37,749 nt of DNA from Hydrocarboniphaga sp. (lineage in GTDB: Bacteria > Pseudomonadota > Gammaproteobacteria > Nevskiales > Nevskiaceae): contig NZ_JAQGNT010000119.1 in assembly GCF_028291725.1 (NCBI RefSeq), positions 1 to 37,749 of the forward strand, read 5' to 3'. The translations under genes and the position numbers were made by a program. Each line of letters begins with the position of its first letter. Positions within the stretch are counted from its first letter, which is position 1. Below, in pieces: positions 1 to 7,979 of the stretch. The notes beneath the pieces were generated by a model. It searched no databases and had not been told where the DNA came from. It was given only the letters and a program-made list of their open reading frames with translations.

Positions 1-25
1 TCTCGATCGTGTCGTATGCTCGCAT
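1..25 (-). CDS. 5' end of an unidentified gene (partial)
   Basis: A minus-strand ATG at 23-25 opens a frame reading MRAYDTIE to the window edge. It is preceded by a strong Shine-Dalgarno (AGGAG, 7 nt before the ATG, within a GAGGAGGAG tract at about 33-41). Only eight codons are visible, so the product cannot be named. It lies downstream of the esterase gene on the same strand, 87 nt after that gene's stop. No terminator is obvious between them, so they could be co-transcribed. Confidence 0.5.
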
Positions 26-112
26 CTCAGTACTCCTCCTCGCGCCTGGTCTCGCGCCCCCATCCCTTCGCGCCTTTGTTGCGAAACCTCTGCGCCACGG
101 TACTAGCTGGAC

Positions 113-1033
113 TCAGCGGCTGAAGCCCTTGACGAAGTTCCAGACCGTCAGCGTGCCGTCGATGTCGAACGTGGTCTTGCCCTGATAGTTCAGGTTGTAG
201 GGCGAGCCCGGCCAGGTGTGGCCGCCGTTGTTGACGGTGTAGAGGTCGACCGAATCTCCAGTGGCACAGCCCAGGTAGGCGGTCAGCGTGACCGTGGTGC
301 CGTCGCTGGGCGCGATGTCGGCGAGGTTGCTGACTACCGGCGCGGCGCCGCAGCCGTTGATCTTGGCCCAGTGCTTGGCAGAATCCGGCACCGAGATCGA
401 GATCGCGTACTTGCCCGGGCTGTACTTGACGATGGTATCGGCAGTGCCGTTGATCATCGCCATCGGTGTCGCGAAGCTCGGGCTGCCGCAGACCGACACC
501 AGGCTCTTCAGCATCACGCCGGAGACCGCGGCGGCGGCGGCGATCTTGTCGGGGCGGTCGCAGGCGTAGCGCAGTGTCATCATCGCGCCGTCGGAAAAGC
601 CGGTCATGTAGACGCGCTTCACATCGACCGGATAGCTCGCGACGGAAGTCTCGATCAGCGTGGTCAGGAAGCCGACGTCGTCGGTGGTGCTGGTGTCGGT
701 GGGGTCGTCGTGCCAGCTGCCGTCGGCGACCGGCGGCAGCGCCACCCAGATACCGTAGTCGCGCACCAGCTCCTGCACTTCGGTCAGCGTCGACATCGCC
801 TCGGGCGTGCCGCCGTTGTAATGCAGCATCACCAGCAGCGGCACCTTGGTGGTGCTGGCCGCGGTCGGCTTGAAATACAGCACCGAGCGGCTGACGCCCT
901 GGTAGGTGATCGTGAGCTTGAAATTGGAGACGCCGGAGAGCGGCACGATCGCCGCGAAGGCGCTCGAAGACACGCAAACAAAGCCCAATGCCACCGCAAT
1001 CTGCAGCAGCCGAATCCGGATAAGCTGAAACAT
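113..1033 (-). CDS. Secreted PHB-depolymerase/feruloyl-esterase-like hydrolase
   Basis: This 306-residue alpha/beta hydrolase belongs to the polyhydroxybutyrate depolymerase/LpqC-type esterase family. A signal peptide covers residues 1-27 (hydrophobic core, cut after SSAFA), so the enzyme is exported. The nucleophile is Ser147 in GFSDG. The likely acid is Asp199 in INGTADT and the base is His272 in GGHTWPG, in the order expected for the fold. The segment LHYNGG near residue 70 resembles the oxyanion-hole region of the family. The ATG at 1031-1033 was chosen because it gives the signal peptide and has AAAGGTG 5 nt upstream; the frame stays open far upstream, but that part overlaps the transporter ATPase gene. 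The natural ester (polyester, acetylated glycan or feruloyl ester) cannot be told from sequence. It is transcribed as a single gene downstream of the REP pair. Confidence 0.85.
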   Translation of the reverse strand: MFQLIRIRLLQIAVALGFVCVSSSAFAAIVPLSGVSNFKLTITYQGVSRSVLYFKPTAASTTKVPLLVMLHYNGGTPEAMSTLTEVQELVRDYGIWVALPPVADGSWHDDPTDTSTTDDVGFLTTLIETSVASYPVDVKRVYMTGFSDGAMMTLRYACDRPDKIAAAAAVSGVMLKSLVSVCGSPSFATPMAMINGTADTIVKYSPGKYAISISVPDSAKHWAKINGCGAAPVVSNLADIAPSDGTTVTLTAYLGCATGDSVDLYTVNNGGHTWPGSPYNLNYQGKTTFDIDGTLTVWNFVKGFSR

Positions 1034-1096
1034 GACGCCACCTTTAGGTTCGTGTCCGCGCAGACTGCCAGGGCTCGGGTAGAACCCGGCGCCGGG

Positions 1097-1125
1097 ACGA
1101 TATACGGCATCCGCCGGCGGGACAA
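1097..1125 (-). promoter_or_regulatory. Possible promoter of the esterase gene
   Basis: A -35-like TTGTCC (1120-1125) and a -10-like TATCGT (1097-1102) are separated by 17 nt on the minus strand. Each matches consensus at four of six positions. The spacing is ideal but the boxes are weak, so this is only a candidate. Confidence 0.25.
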
Positions 1126-1147
1126 TCGGGAATAAGCTGGATTTTTT

Positions 1148-1243
1148 GTAGGTTTCGGCCGACGTAGGTCGGCAATCCCTTGCCGACATGTACCCTTCGA
1201 TGCGCAAACAAGGCCTCATGTCGGCAAGGGATTGCCGACCTAC
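1148..1243. repeat. GTAG-REP inverted pair, family A, plus a degenerate half
   Basis: Two perfect 27-bp inverted arms lie at 1164-1190 and 1217-1243, with a 26-nt spacer. Each arm is itself a hairpin: a GTAG head, stem GTCGGCAA, loop TCCC, stem TTGCCGAC. The GTAG heads point outward. A truncated relative (GTAGGTTTCGGCCGAC, 1148-1163) touches the left arm. The architecture matches REP elements with a GTAG foot (SMAG type), which are mobilised by RAYT transposases in other bacteria; no RAYT gene is in this window. The right arm supplies the TAG stop (1240-1242) of the transporter ATPase. The pair lies 3' of the opp genes, where it can also act as an mRNA 3' stabiliser or terminator. Confidence 0.9.
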
Positions 1244-2193
1244 AGTGGGTGCCGGCACAGCACGCCGCGCTCGAATTGCAGCGGCACATCGGCACAGTCT
1301 GGCTGCGCATAGCGGCAGCGCGGCGCGAAGCGGCAGGCCGGCATCGTCTGGCGCAGATCCGGCGGCTGCCCCGGCAGCGCGTCCAGTCGCAAGCCCGGTG
1401 GATGCTGCATCGACGGGCGCGCCCGCAGCAGCGCCGCGGTGTACGGATGCCGTGGCCGGCTCAGCAGTTGCTGTGTCGGTGCCGACTCGACGAGTTTGCC
1501 GGCATACATCACCAGGGTCTGCTCGCACAGCCGCGAGACCACGCCGAGATCGTGGGTGATCAGCAGGATCGCCAGGCCGCGATCGCGGCGCAGCTCGTCG
1601 AGCAGCGCCAGGATCTGCGCCTGCACGGTGGGATCGAGCGCAGTGGTGGGCTCGTCTGCGATCAGCAGCTGCGGGCCGGCGATGATCGCCATCGCGATCA
1701 TTACGCGCTGGCGCATGCCGCCCGAGAGTTCGTGCGGATACTGATTGAGCCGTTCGCGCGCGGCCGATACACGCACCGAATCCAGCGTGCGCGCCGCTTC
1801 GGCCCAGGCCGCACTGCGCGATGCGCCGCGATGGGTCTCCAGCACTTCGGCGAGTTGCAGGCCGATGCGCAGATAGGGGTTGAGGCTGGCCATCGGGTCC
1901 TGAAACACCATCGCGATGCGCGCGCCGCGCAGCGCACGGCGGCGCGCCGGCGACGCCGTGAGCAGATTCTCGCCGTCGAACAGCACGCGCCCTGTGAGAC
2001 ACGCGCTCGGGCCATTCAGACCCATGATCGCCAGAGCCGTCTGCGACTTGCCGGAGCCGGATTCACCGACGATGGCGAGCGTGCCACCCGCTTCAAGTTG
2101 CAGGTTGATGCCGGACACCACTTCAACGTCGCCACGCGGCGTGCGATGCGCCACGCACAACTGTTCCACCGACAGCAGGGGCGCGGTCGTCAT
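1240..2193 (-). CDS. oppD: Oligopeptide ABC transporter ATPase (OppD/DppD type)
   Basis: The 317-residue cytoplasmic nucleotide-binding subunit has Walker A GESGSGKS (43-50), Q-loop Gln98, signature LSGGMRQ (156-162), Walker B LLIADEP (176-182) and switch His214. The C-terminal oligopeptide-transporter extension contains four cysteines (287, 293, 300, 313) in the CxxxxxC...C pattern typical of OppD/DppD; in some family members this binds a [4Fe-4S] cluster. The start ATG overlaps the upstream permease stop as ATGA, showing translational coupling. The last codon is followed by a TAG that belongs to the REP arm, so the native 3' end may have been replaced. No second ATPase (OppF) follows, although most of these transporters use a D/F heterodimer; this one may homodimerise or borrow a partner. 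Confidence 0.9.
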   Translation of the reverse strand: MTTAPLLSVEQLCVAHRTPRGDVEVVSGINLQLEAGGTLAIVGESGSGKSQTALAIMGLNGPSACLTGRVLFDGENLLTASPARRRALRGARIAMVFQDPMASLNPYLRIGLQLAEVLETHRGASRSAAWAEAARTLDSVRVSAARERLNQYPHELSGGMRQRVMIAMAIIAGPQLLIADEPTTALDPTVQAQILALLDELRRDRGLAILLITHDLGVVSRLCEQTLVMYAGKLVESAPTQQLLSRPRHPYTAALLRARPSMQHPPGLRLDALPGQPPDLRQTMPACRFAPRCRYAQPDCADVPLQFERGVLCRHPL

Positions 2194-3023
2194 GCGCGGC
2201 GCCGCGGATCAAGCGCATCACGCAGCGCGTCGCCGAGCAGGTTCAGCGCGAGCAGCGTCACGGCCAGAAACGTCGCGGGGAAAATCAGCGCGGCCGGCGC
2301 CACCTCCATGTCGCGCGCGCCTTCGCTGACCAGCGCGCCCCAGCTGGTCGCCGGCGCCTGCACGCCGAGGCCGAGGAAGCTCAGGAAGGCTTCCATCAGG
2401 ATCACCTGCGGCACCGTCAGCGTCGCGTAGACGACGACCACGCCGAGCAGGTTCGGCACGATGTGCTGCGTGATGATGGCACGCGGGCCGGCACCGGCGA
2501 CGATCGCGGCAGCGACGAAATCGCGCTGCTTCAATGCCAGGGTTTCACCGCGGACGATGCGCGCCATGTCCAGCCAGTTGATCGCGCCGATCGCGACGAA
2601 CACCAGCAGCAGATGGCGGCCGAACAGCACCATCAGCAGGATCACCAGAAACAGGAACGGCAGGGCGTAGAGGATGTCGACCGCGCGCATCATCAGCGTG
2701 TCGGCACGGCCGCCGATATAGCCGGCAACGGCGCCATAGGCGACGCCGATCAGCAGCGACACCAAAGTGCCGACCAGGCCGACGGCCAGCGAAATACGGC
2801 CGCCGCACAGCGTGCGCACATACAGATCGCGGCCCAGGGAATCGGTGCCGAACCAGTGTTGCGCGGAAGGCGGCGCGGACCAGCTGCCGTCGAAGTCGAT
2901 CGTGTCGAAATCCCAGGCCGATAGCCAGGGCCCGGCGATGCACAGCAGCGTCATCGCCAGCAGCAGGCCGGCCGAGAACATCGCCCAGCGATTGCGGCGC
3001 AGAGCGTCGAGCACGCGGTTCAT
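2190..3023 (-). CDS. oppC: Oligopeptide ABC transporter permease (OppC/DppC type)
   Basis: The 277-residue inner-membrane permease has the OppC N-terminal layout: a first membrane helix (about 15-35), a periplasmic stretch with the family motif HWFGTDSLGRD, then five more helices of the BPD_transp_1 domain. The cytoplasmic coupling loop that docks the ATPase is visible around DFVAAAIVAGAGPRAIITQHI. It pairs with the OppB-like subunit encoded just upstream to form the channel. Both ends overlap neighbours by 4 nt (ATGA), so the three distal genes are a tightly coupled translational unit. Confidence 0.9.
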   Translation of the reverse strand: MNRVLDALRRNRWAMFSAGLLLAMTLLCIAGPWLSAWDFDTIDFDGSWSAPPSAQHWFGTDSLGRDLYVRTLCGGRISLAVGLVGTLVSLLIGVAYGAVAGYIGGRADTLMMRAVDILYALPFLFLVILLMVLFGRHLLLVFVAIGAINWLDMARIVRGETLALKQRDFVAAAIVAGAGPRAIITQHIVPNLLGVVVVYATLTVPQVILMEAFLSFLGLGVQAPATSWGALVSEGARDMEVAPAALIFPATFLAVTLLALNLLGDALRDALDPRRRA

Positions 3024-3937
3024 TCGCGCTGACGCGGATCGAGCCGCGCGTACAGCAGATCGACTGCGAAATTGAACAGCACGATCAGGGTGCCGTAGAT
3101 CAGCACGACGCCGAGCACCAGGCCGTAGTCGCGGTTCAAGGCGCCGAGCACGAAGTAGCGGCCGACACCGGGCAGGCCGAAAATCTGCTCGATCACCACC
3201 GAGCCGGTCAGCGTACCGGCCGCAGCGGGGCCGAGGTAGGAAATCACCGGCAACAGTACCGGCCGCAGCGCGTGCCGCAGCACAACGTGGCGTTCGCTCA
3301 GGCCCTTGGCGCGGGCGGTACGTATCCACGGTGTCTGCATGACTTCGAGCATCGCGGCGCGCGTGAGCCTGGCAATGGTCGCGATCTGCGGCAAGGCCAG
3401 CGCGAGCACCGGCAGCAGCAGTTCCTGCGGCCGCCCGCTCCAGCCGCCGGCCGGCAGAGCGTGCAGGCTTACCGCCATCAGCAGAATCAGCAGCGGCGCG
3501 AGCACGAAGTTCGGTATCGACAAGCCGCCGACGGCGAGCACCATGACGGCGCGATCCTGCCAGCGATGCGGCTTCATCGCGGCGATGATGCCGAGCGCCA
3601 TGCCGACGATCAGCGCCAGGCTCATCGCCAGCGAACCGAGCAGGGCCGATACCGGCAGGCCGGCGCCGATCAGCTCGGCGACGCTGCGATCCGGGTACTG
3701 GTACGAGGGCCCGAGATCGCCGTGCGCGAGGTCGCCGAGATAGATCAGGTATTGCCGCCACAGCGGCTGATCGAGGTGATAGCGCGCCTCGAGCTGCACG
3801 CGGGTGGCTTCGGGTAGCGCGCGCTCGGAATCGAAAGGGCCGCCTGGCGCGGCATGCAGCATCGCGAAAGTCAGCGTGACCAGCAGCAGCAGGGTCGGCA
3901 GCAGCTCGAGCAGGCGGCGCAGCAGGCGTGCGCTCAT
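3020..3937 (-). CDS. oppB: Oligopeptide ABC transporter permease (OppB/DppB type)
   Basis: The 305-residue inner-membrane permease starts with the N-terminal OppB-type helix (LLRRLLELLPTLLLLVTLTF) followed by the loop containing GGPFDSE. The BPD_transp_1 domain holds the coupling motif AKGLSERHVVLRHALRP and the conserved end FNFAVDLLYARLDPR, standard for OppB/DppB. It is the first of three ATGA-linked genes. The gap to the binding-protein gene is occupied by a REP pair (3958-4034), which could uncouple mRNA levels of the binding protein from those of the membrane subunits. Confidence 0.9.
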   Translation of the reverse strand: MSARLLRRLLELLPTLLLLVTLTFAMLHAAPGGPFDSERALPEATRVQLEARYHLDQPLWRQYLIYLGDLAHGDLGPSYQYPDRSVAELIGAGLPVSALLGSLAMSLALIVGMALGIIAAMKPHRWQDRAVMVLAVGGLSIPNFVLAPLLILLMAVSLHALPAGGWSGRPQELLLPVLALALPQIATIARLTRAAMLEVMQTPWIRTARAKGLSERHVVLRHALRPVLLPVISYLGPAAAGTLTGSVVIEQIFGLPGVGRYFVLGALNRDYGLVLGVVLIYGTLIVLFNFAVDLLYARLDPRQRE

Positions 3938-3957
3938 GCAGGGCTCGATGCGGGCGA

Positions 3958-4034
3958 ATGTTGGGGATCGCTGCGCTCACCCCAACCTACCTGGCGGCTG
4001 CGTAGGTTGGGGTGAGCGCAGCGATCCCCAACAT
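3958..4034. repeat. GTAG-REP inverted pair, family B
   Basis: Two perfect 33-bp arms at 3958-3990 and 4002-4034 are separated by only 11 nt. Each arm has a GTAG head and a GTTGGGG/CCCCAAC stem around a GAGCGCAGCG-containing loop. The GTAG heads face inward, opposite to family A. The pair fills most of the 118-nt space between oppA and oppB. The arms could fold individually or as one 33-bp stem. Confidence 0.9.
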
Positions 4035-4055
4035 CGCCACCAGAACGCGGCAAGC

Positions 4056-5606
4056 TCACGGCGAGAGCCCGAGATCGCGACTGTAGTGATGATCCAGCGC
4101 GTTGTCCTGCCAGCCGCTGACGCGCGGCGACACCAGATGCTTGGTCACGTAGAAGTAGATCGGAATCACCGGCGCATCATCGATCAACTGCTGCTGCGCA
4201 TCGCGCAGTTGTTGCCGCCGCGCATCCTCGGGCAGGTGGGTCGCTGCATTCAAGGCAGCGTCGTAGCGCTGGCTGACATAGCTGGTGTCGTTGCGCGGAT
4301 TGTGGCCGCCGAGCAGATCGAGAAAGCCGCTGGCGTCGTCGTAGTCGCTGACCCAGGAGCCGCGGAAAATTTGCGTGCGCCGGCGCTCGCGGCGGCTTTG
4401 CAGGAACACCTTGGTCTCCTCGTTGCGCAGGCGGGTTTCGACGCCGAGAAACTGCTTCCACATCGCCGCGATCACGAGCGCGATTTTCTGATGGTAGTCG
4501 TTGGTGTTGTACAGGATCTCGGTGCGCAGCGGATACTGTGCCGAGTATCCGGCTTGCTCGTACAGGCGCCGCGCTTCCGCAACGCGCTGATCGCGCGTCC
4601 AGCTCGCCCACGGCGGCTGCAGGCTGTCGGCGCCAGCGATATGCGGTGGCAACCATGCGTAGGCGGCGCGCTCGCCGCTGCCCAGCACCTTGCGCACGAT
4701 CACCTCACGATCGACCGCCAGGCTCAGCGCGCGCCGCAGCCCGGGCTGGTCGAACGGCGGCTGGCTGACATTGAAGCCGTAGTAGTAGATGCCGAGATAA
4801 TCGGCGATGCGCAGCTGCCGGCGCAGCGTCGGCGCCATCGCCGCGATCTGCGTGGCCGGCACCTGTTCGGTGATATCGAGTTCGCCGGCGCGGAAGCGCT
4901 GGAATTCCGAACCCATGTCTTCGGTGACGATGTGCTGCACGCGGTCGATACGAGTCGCGGCGTCGTTCCAGTAGTGGCGATTGCGCCGCAGCTCGATATG
5001 CGACTGCGGCATCCAGACCTGCAATTGATAGGCGCCATTGGAGACCAGTGGCGCCGCGCTGGTGAAGCCCTGTCCGTGCACCGGGCCATGCACAGGGTAT
5101 GCGGCCGGATTCACCAGCAGCGCCAGAAAATACGGCGTCGGCGACTGCAATCCGATCTGCAGCCGGTGCTCGTCCAGCGCCTGCACCGCGAGCGCGGCCG
5201 GCGGGCTGCGGCCGGCCATCACCGCGCTCGCCTGTGCGATCGGCGCCAGCAGCTGCGATGAGGGCGAGGCGGTCTGCGGATCGACGCTGCGCCGCAGGCC
5301 GGCGACGAAATCGGCGGCGGTCACCGCATCGCCATTGGACCAGCGCGCGGTATCACGCAGAAAAAAAACATACACCAGGCCGTCTGCGGAAATATCCCAG
5401 CGTTCGGCAACGCCGGGAATCAGCGAACCATCGGGCGCTTCGCTGACCAGGCCTTCATACAGATCGCGAACGACATTGCCGGCAGCGACGCTGCGGACTT
5501 GGTGCGGGTCCAGCGTCTCGACGTCGGGGCCGTTGCCACGGCGCAGCACCACGTCGCCGGCCTGCGCCACGGAGCCGCTGCACAGCAACCCCAGCAACAG
5601 CCACAC
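4056..5606 (-). CDS. oppA: Periplasmic oligopeptide-binding protein (OppA/MppA type)
   Basis: The protein has about 516 residues in the SBP_bac_5 family, which captures peptides in the periplasm for the OppBCD genes downstream. Family landmarks are ETLDPH, DLYEGLVSE, a central region with RRNRHYWN, and a C-terminal region with SDYDDASGFLDLL. A short signal peptide is visible (WLLLGLLCSGSVAQA, then GDVVL). The start is uncertain because the REP arm at 5607-5633 directly abuts it. I chose GTG (5604-5606), which has a purine tract AAGGGA 12 nt upstream inside the REP. A GTG at 5658-5660 would add 18 residues encoded by the REP and supply positive charges before the hydrophobic core. No ATG gives a sensible signal peptide. 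Confidence 0.82.
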   Translation of the reverse strand: MWLLLGLLCSGSVAQAGDVVLRRGNGPDVETLDPHQVRSVAAGNVVRDLYEGLVSEAPDGSLIPGVAERWDISADGLVYVFFLRDTARWSNGDAVTAADFVAGLRRSVDPQTASPSSQLLAPIAQASAVMAGRSPPAALAVQALDEHRLQIGLQSPTPYFLALLVNPAAYPVHGPVHGQGFTSAAPLVSNGAYQLQVWMPQSHIELRRNRHYWNDAATRIDRVQHIVTEDMGSEFQRFRAGELDITEQVPATQIAAMAPTLRRQLRIADYLGIYYYGFNVSQPPFDQPGLRRALSLAVDREVIVRKVLGSGERAAYAWLPPHIAGADSLQPPWASWTRDQRVAEARRLYEQAGYSAQYPLRTEILYNTNDYHQKIALVIAAMWKQFLGVETRLRNEETKVFLQSRRERRRTQIFRGSWVSDYDDASGFLDLLGGHNPRNDTSYVSQRYDAALNAATHLPEDARRQQLRDAQQQLIDDAPVIPIYFYVTKHLVSPRVSGWQDNALDHHYSRDLGLSP

Positions 5607-5684
5607 GTAGGTCGGCAATCCCTTGCCGACGTGAAACTCGATTGCGCCTCGGGCGTACACGTCGGCAAGGGATTGCCGACCTAC
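5607..5684. repeat. GTAG-REP inverted pair, family A
   Basis: Perfect 27-bp arms at 5607-5633 and 5658-5684 flank a 24-nt spacer. The first 24 bases of the arm, read from the GTAG end, are identical to those of the pair at 1164-1243. GTAG heads point outward. The pair lies at the 5' end of the binding-protein gene, on the stretch where its ribosome-binding site and start codon must be. Confidence 0.9.
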
Positions 5685-5700
5685 TGGCAGCCAGCTAAAA

Positions 5701-5722
5701 GGCGGGTCGCGACCCACCCTAC
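5701..5722 (-). repeat. Single GTAG palindrome, third REP-like family
   Basis: Read on the minus strand, a GTAG head is followed by the palindrome GGGTCGCGACCC with imperfect flanking pairs (GGTGGGTC / GACCCGCC). It lies 16 nt from the family A pair and 9 nt from the EamA stop. Only one copy is seen in the window, so its assignment as a REP rests on the GTAG head and hairpin alone. Confidence 0.55.
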
Positions 5723-5731
5723 GCCGGGATG

Positions 5732-6628
5732 TCACGCCGGCGCCTTCTTTCTTGCGCTGCCCACGCTCACCAGCACCACCCCGAGCAGGATCACCGCGGT
5801 ACCGATGATCTGCGCCCGCCCCAGATGCTCGTCGAGGATCCACCAGCCGAGCACGACCGCGATCGCCGGATTCACGTAGGCATAGGTGCCGAGCAGGGCC
5901 GGCGACACTTCATGCACCAGATAGAAAAACGCACCGTAGGCGACGCAGGAGCCGAATACGATCAGGTACAGCAGCGCGAGCAGACCGCGCGGCTCCCAGC
6001 TCATCTGCGCGGCCTCGCCGGCCGCGAGGCCCAGACCGGCGAGCACTGCGCCGGCGATCAGCATCTGCAACGCGGCCGACATCGCCGAGGTGATCGCGAC
6101 CGGATGACGCTTGGCGTAGACCGAACCCAGCGCCCAGAAAAACGGCGCCGCCAGCAGCGCGAGGTATGCGGGCATCGGCGCGCTGCGAGCCTGCAGCGCA
6201 CCGCCCACCAGCAGCGCAACACCGGCAAAGCCGGCGAACAGGCCGCACAAAGCCAGCGGCGTGATGCGCTCGCCCTTGGCGCCCAGCGTGCCGAGGCCGG
6301 CCATCCACAACGCGGAGGTTGCGATGATCAACGCCGCCTGGTTGGACTCCACCCATTGCTCGGCCCAGGTCACCAGGCCATTGCCGGCGACCAGCATCGC
6401 GATGCCGGTGAAGGCGACGCTGGCCCACTCACCGCGGGTCTTCGGCAGACGGCCGCCGCGCAGGCCCGCGTAAACCAGCATCAAAGTACCGGCAACCAGA
6501 AAGCGGATGCCGGCGGACAAGGCCGCCGGCAGATGCTCGACGACGATACGGATCGCCAGATACGTGGAACCCCAAACCAGATAAACCGCCGCGAAAGCGA
6601 GCAGCAGACGTACCGCGCGAGCATTCAT
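5732..6628 (-). CDS. yedA: EamA/DMT-superfamily exporter, YedA-like
   Basis: The 298-residue inner-membrane protein has ten predicted helices in two EamA repeats. The first repeat begins YLVWGSTYLAIR and the second contains SPALLGTYAYVNP; both closely follow E. coli YedA, as does GNGLVTWAEQ near residue 85. YedA-type proteins export amino acids or other small metabolites, but the substrate here is not known. The ATG at 6626-6628 matches the family N-terminus; an upstream extension of 17 residues runs into the terminator and is unlikely. It stands alone between the terminator of the TonB operon and the REP cluster. Confidence 0.8.
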   Translation of the reverse strand: MNARAVRLLLAFAAVYLVWGSTYLAIRIVVEHLPAALSAGIRFLVAGTLMLVYAGLRGGRLPKTRGEWASVAFTGIAMLVAGNGLVTWAEQWVESNQAALIIATSALWMAGLGTLGAKGERITPLALCGLFAGFAGVALLVGGALQARSAPMPAYLALLAAPFFWALGSVYAKRHPVAITSAMSAALQMLIAGAVLAGLGLAAGEAAQMSWEPRGLLALLYLIVFGSCVAYGAFFYLVHEVSPALLGTYAYVNPAIAVVLGWWILDEHLGRAQIIGTAVILLGVVLVSVGSARKKAPA

Positions 6629-6638
6629 TACAGCCCCC

Positions 6639-6671
6639 AAAAGCAAATCGCCCGGCGAAGAGCCGGGCGAT
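6639..6671 (-). terminator. Intrinsic terminator of the TonB-system operon
   Basis: A 10-bp perfect stem (ATCGCCCGGC, 6647-6656, with its complement 6662-6671) and a 5-nt loop are followed on the minus strand by TTGCTTTT. It lies 32 nt after the stop of the TPR gene and ends just before the start region of the EamA gene. Confidence 0.85.
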
Positions 6672-6703
6672 CTTTGCAAGCGGTGATTTTACGCGGGCAG
6701 CGC

Positions 6704-7975
6704 CTAGCCCGCAGGCTCTGCGGCCGCCGCCGCTGCACCACCGCCATTGGCGTCCATACGAATCTGACGCAGCCACTGGCTCGCCTGGTTTCGAACATTG
6801 TCGTAGCCCAGGGCCTTGTTGGCGGCAGCTTCGGCGTTCTTGTAGTCCTTCAGGCTGTAATCGGCAACCGCTAGTCGCAGATAGGTTTCGCCCGCCTTAT
6901 TGCCGAGGCTGCCCTTGGCGACGGCCTTCTCGAGCATCTCGCGCGACTCTTTCCAGCGCTCGTCGTCGCCGTACATTGCGCCGAGCTTGAAGTAGTACTC
7001 GCCCTTGTCGGACGTAGCGGCGAGCTTCTTCAGCACTACCTCGGCCTTGGCCGATTCGCGCGCATTGATCCAGGCGTCGGCCACCGAATTCAGGTTCTTC
7101 TCGTCGCCCGGTACTCGGTTCTTGTCGATCGCGTCCTGCAGGAAGTTACCGGCCTTGTAGGGCAGATCGACCATCATGTAGATGTTGTAAAGGTTCCGGA
7201 TCTCGTTCGGCGTGGTCAGGAAGCCCTGACGATCGGCCAGCGAAAGCACCGCGACCGCACCCGCGTCGTCCTTGAGTTCCGAGAACATGCCGGACAATTG
7301 CTTCCAGTAGTCGGCCTTGGCTGGCACCATCGTGATCAGCTTCAGCAACACGTCGGCACAGGCACGATAGTTCTTCAACTCGTAGTTGATCGCGAGTTTC
7401 AACTGCAGCCAGCTTTCCTTGACTTGCTTGGACTTGGCGATTGCGAGGTCGACCTGCGGCAGTGCGTCCTTGAAACGCTTCTGCTCCAGGTAAGCCTGCG
7501 CCAGGAAGATATGCGTGTCAGCCGTTACCGGCGTGCAGGATTCGGCGATGTAGCGTTCCAGTGTCCGGATACCAGCGTCGTACTGCTTGTCGGCAACGTA
7601 GAGTTGGCCAAGGTTGAACATCAGCTGGTCGTACTGCTGCTGCGGCATCGCGTTCAACGCCAACGCCTTCTCAAAATTCTTGGCAGCGTTGCCGTAATCG
7701 TTCTTTGAACTGTAAGCGAAGCCGAGGTTGTAATAGATGATCGCTTTTTCGTACTCGCTGCCGCCGTCGACCATCTTCGACAAGCGGTCGATGGCCTCCT
7801 GGTTCTTGGACTTGGACATCAGGTCCATGGCCTGTTCAACGCCGCGGTAGTACGTCTCCGACATCGCGCCGTCGGCTTTGCGCGGATTGGCGCAATCGGC
7901 GCTCTGCCCCAAAACGGTCGGCGATAGTCCAACCAGTCCAAGGGTGACCATCACTTTGAAAAAGTTAAGTGACAT
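6704..7975 (-). CDS. Periplasmic TPR protein of the TonB system
   Basis: The 423-residue protein has a signal peptide (MSLNFFKVMVTLGLVGL..., cut near residue 23) and serial TPR-like helices through most of its length. Examples are AIIYYNLGFAYSSKNDYGNAAKNFEKAL and the C-terminal YLRLAVADYSLKDYKNAEAAANKAL segments (described in part only). It ends in an Ala/Gly-rich tail. TPR genes occupy this last position in TonB2-type operons of Vibrio, Shewanella and relatives, where they are thought to scaffold the transducer or receptor. It lies 4 nt after the tonB stop and is the last gene before the terminator. The ATG at 7973-7975 was preferred over a longer start because it gives the signal peptide. 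Confidence 0.85.
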   Translation of the reverse strand: MSLNFFKVMVTLGLVGLSPTVLGQSADCANPRKADGAMSETYYRGVEQAMDLMSKSKNQEAIDRLSKMVDGGSEYEKAIIYYNLGFAYSSKNDYGNAAKNFEKALALNAMPQQQYDQLMFNLGQLYVADKQYDAGIRTLERYIAESCTPVTADTHIFLAQAYLEQKRFKDALPQVDLAIAKSKQVKESWLQLKLAINYELKNYRACADVLLKLITMVPAKADYWKQLSGMFSELKDDAGAVAVLSLADRQGFLTTPNEIRNLYNIYMMVDLPYKAGNFLQDAIDKNRVPGDEKNLNSVADAWINARESAKAEVVLKKLAATSDKGEYYFKLGAMYGDDERWKESREMLEKAVAKGSLGNKAGETYLRLAVADYSLKDYKNAEAAANKALGYDNVRNQASQWLRQIRMDANGGGAAAAAAEPAG

Positions 7976-7979
7976 GCCT

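Noticed and set aside
1034-2002. Long upstream extension of the esterase frame (629 codons in total)
   Set aside because: It overlaps the transporter ATPase gene on the same strand in another frame, and the signal peptide with a good RBS places the start at 1033.
1148-5722. CRISPR array made of the 27-bp and 33-bp repeats
   Set aside because: The repeats are inverted pairs with different families and kilobase spacing, not regularly spaced direct repeats, and no cas genes are present.
5607-5843. Longer binding-protein start reaching 5843
   Set aside because: It would read through both REP arms and the EamA gene end and bury the signal peptide in the middle of the protein.
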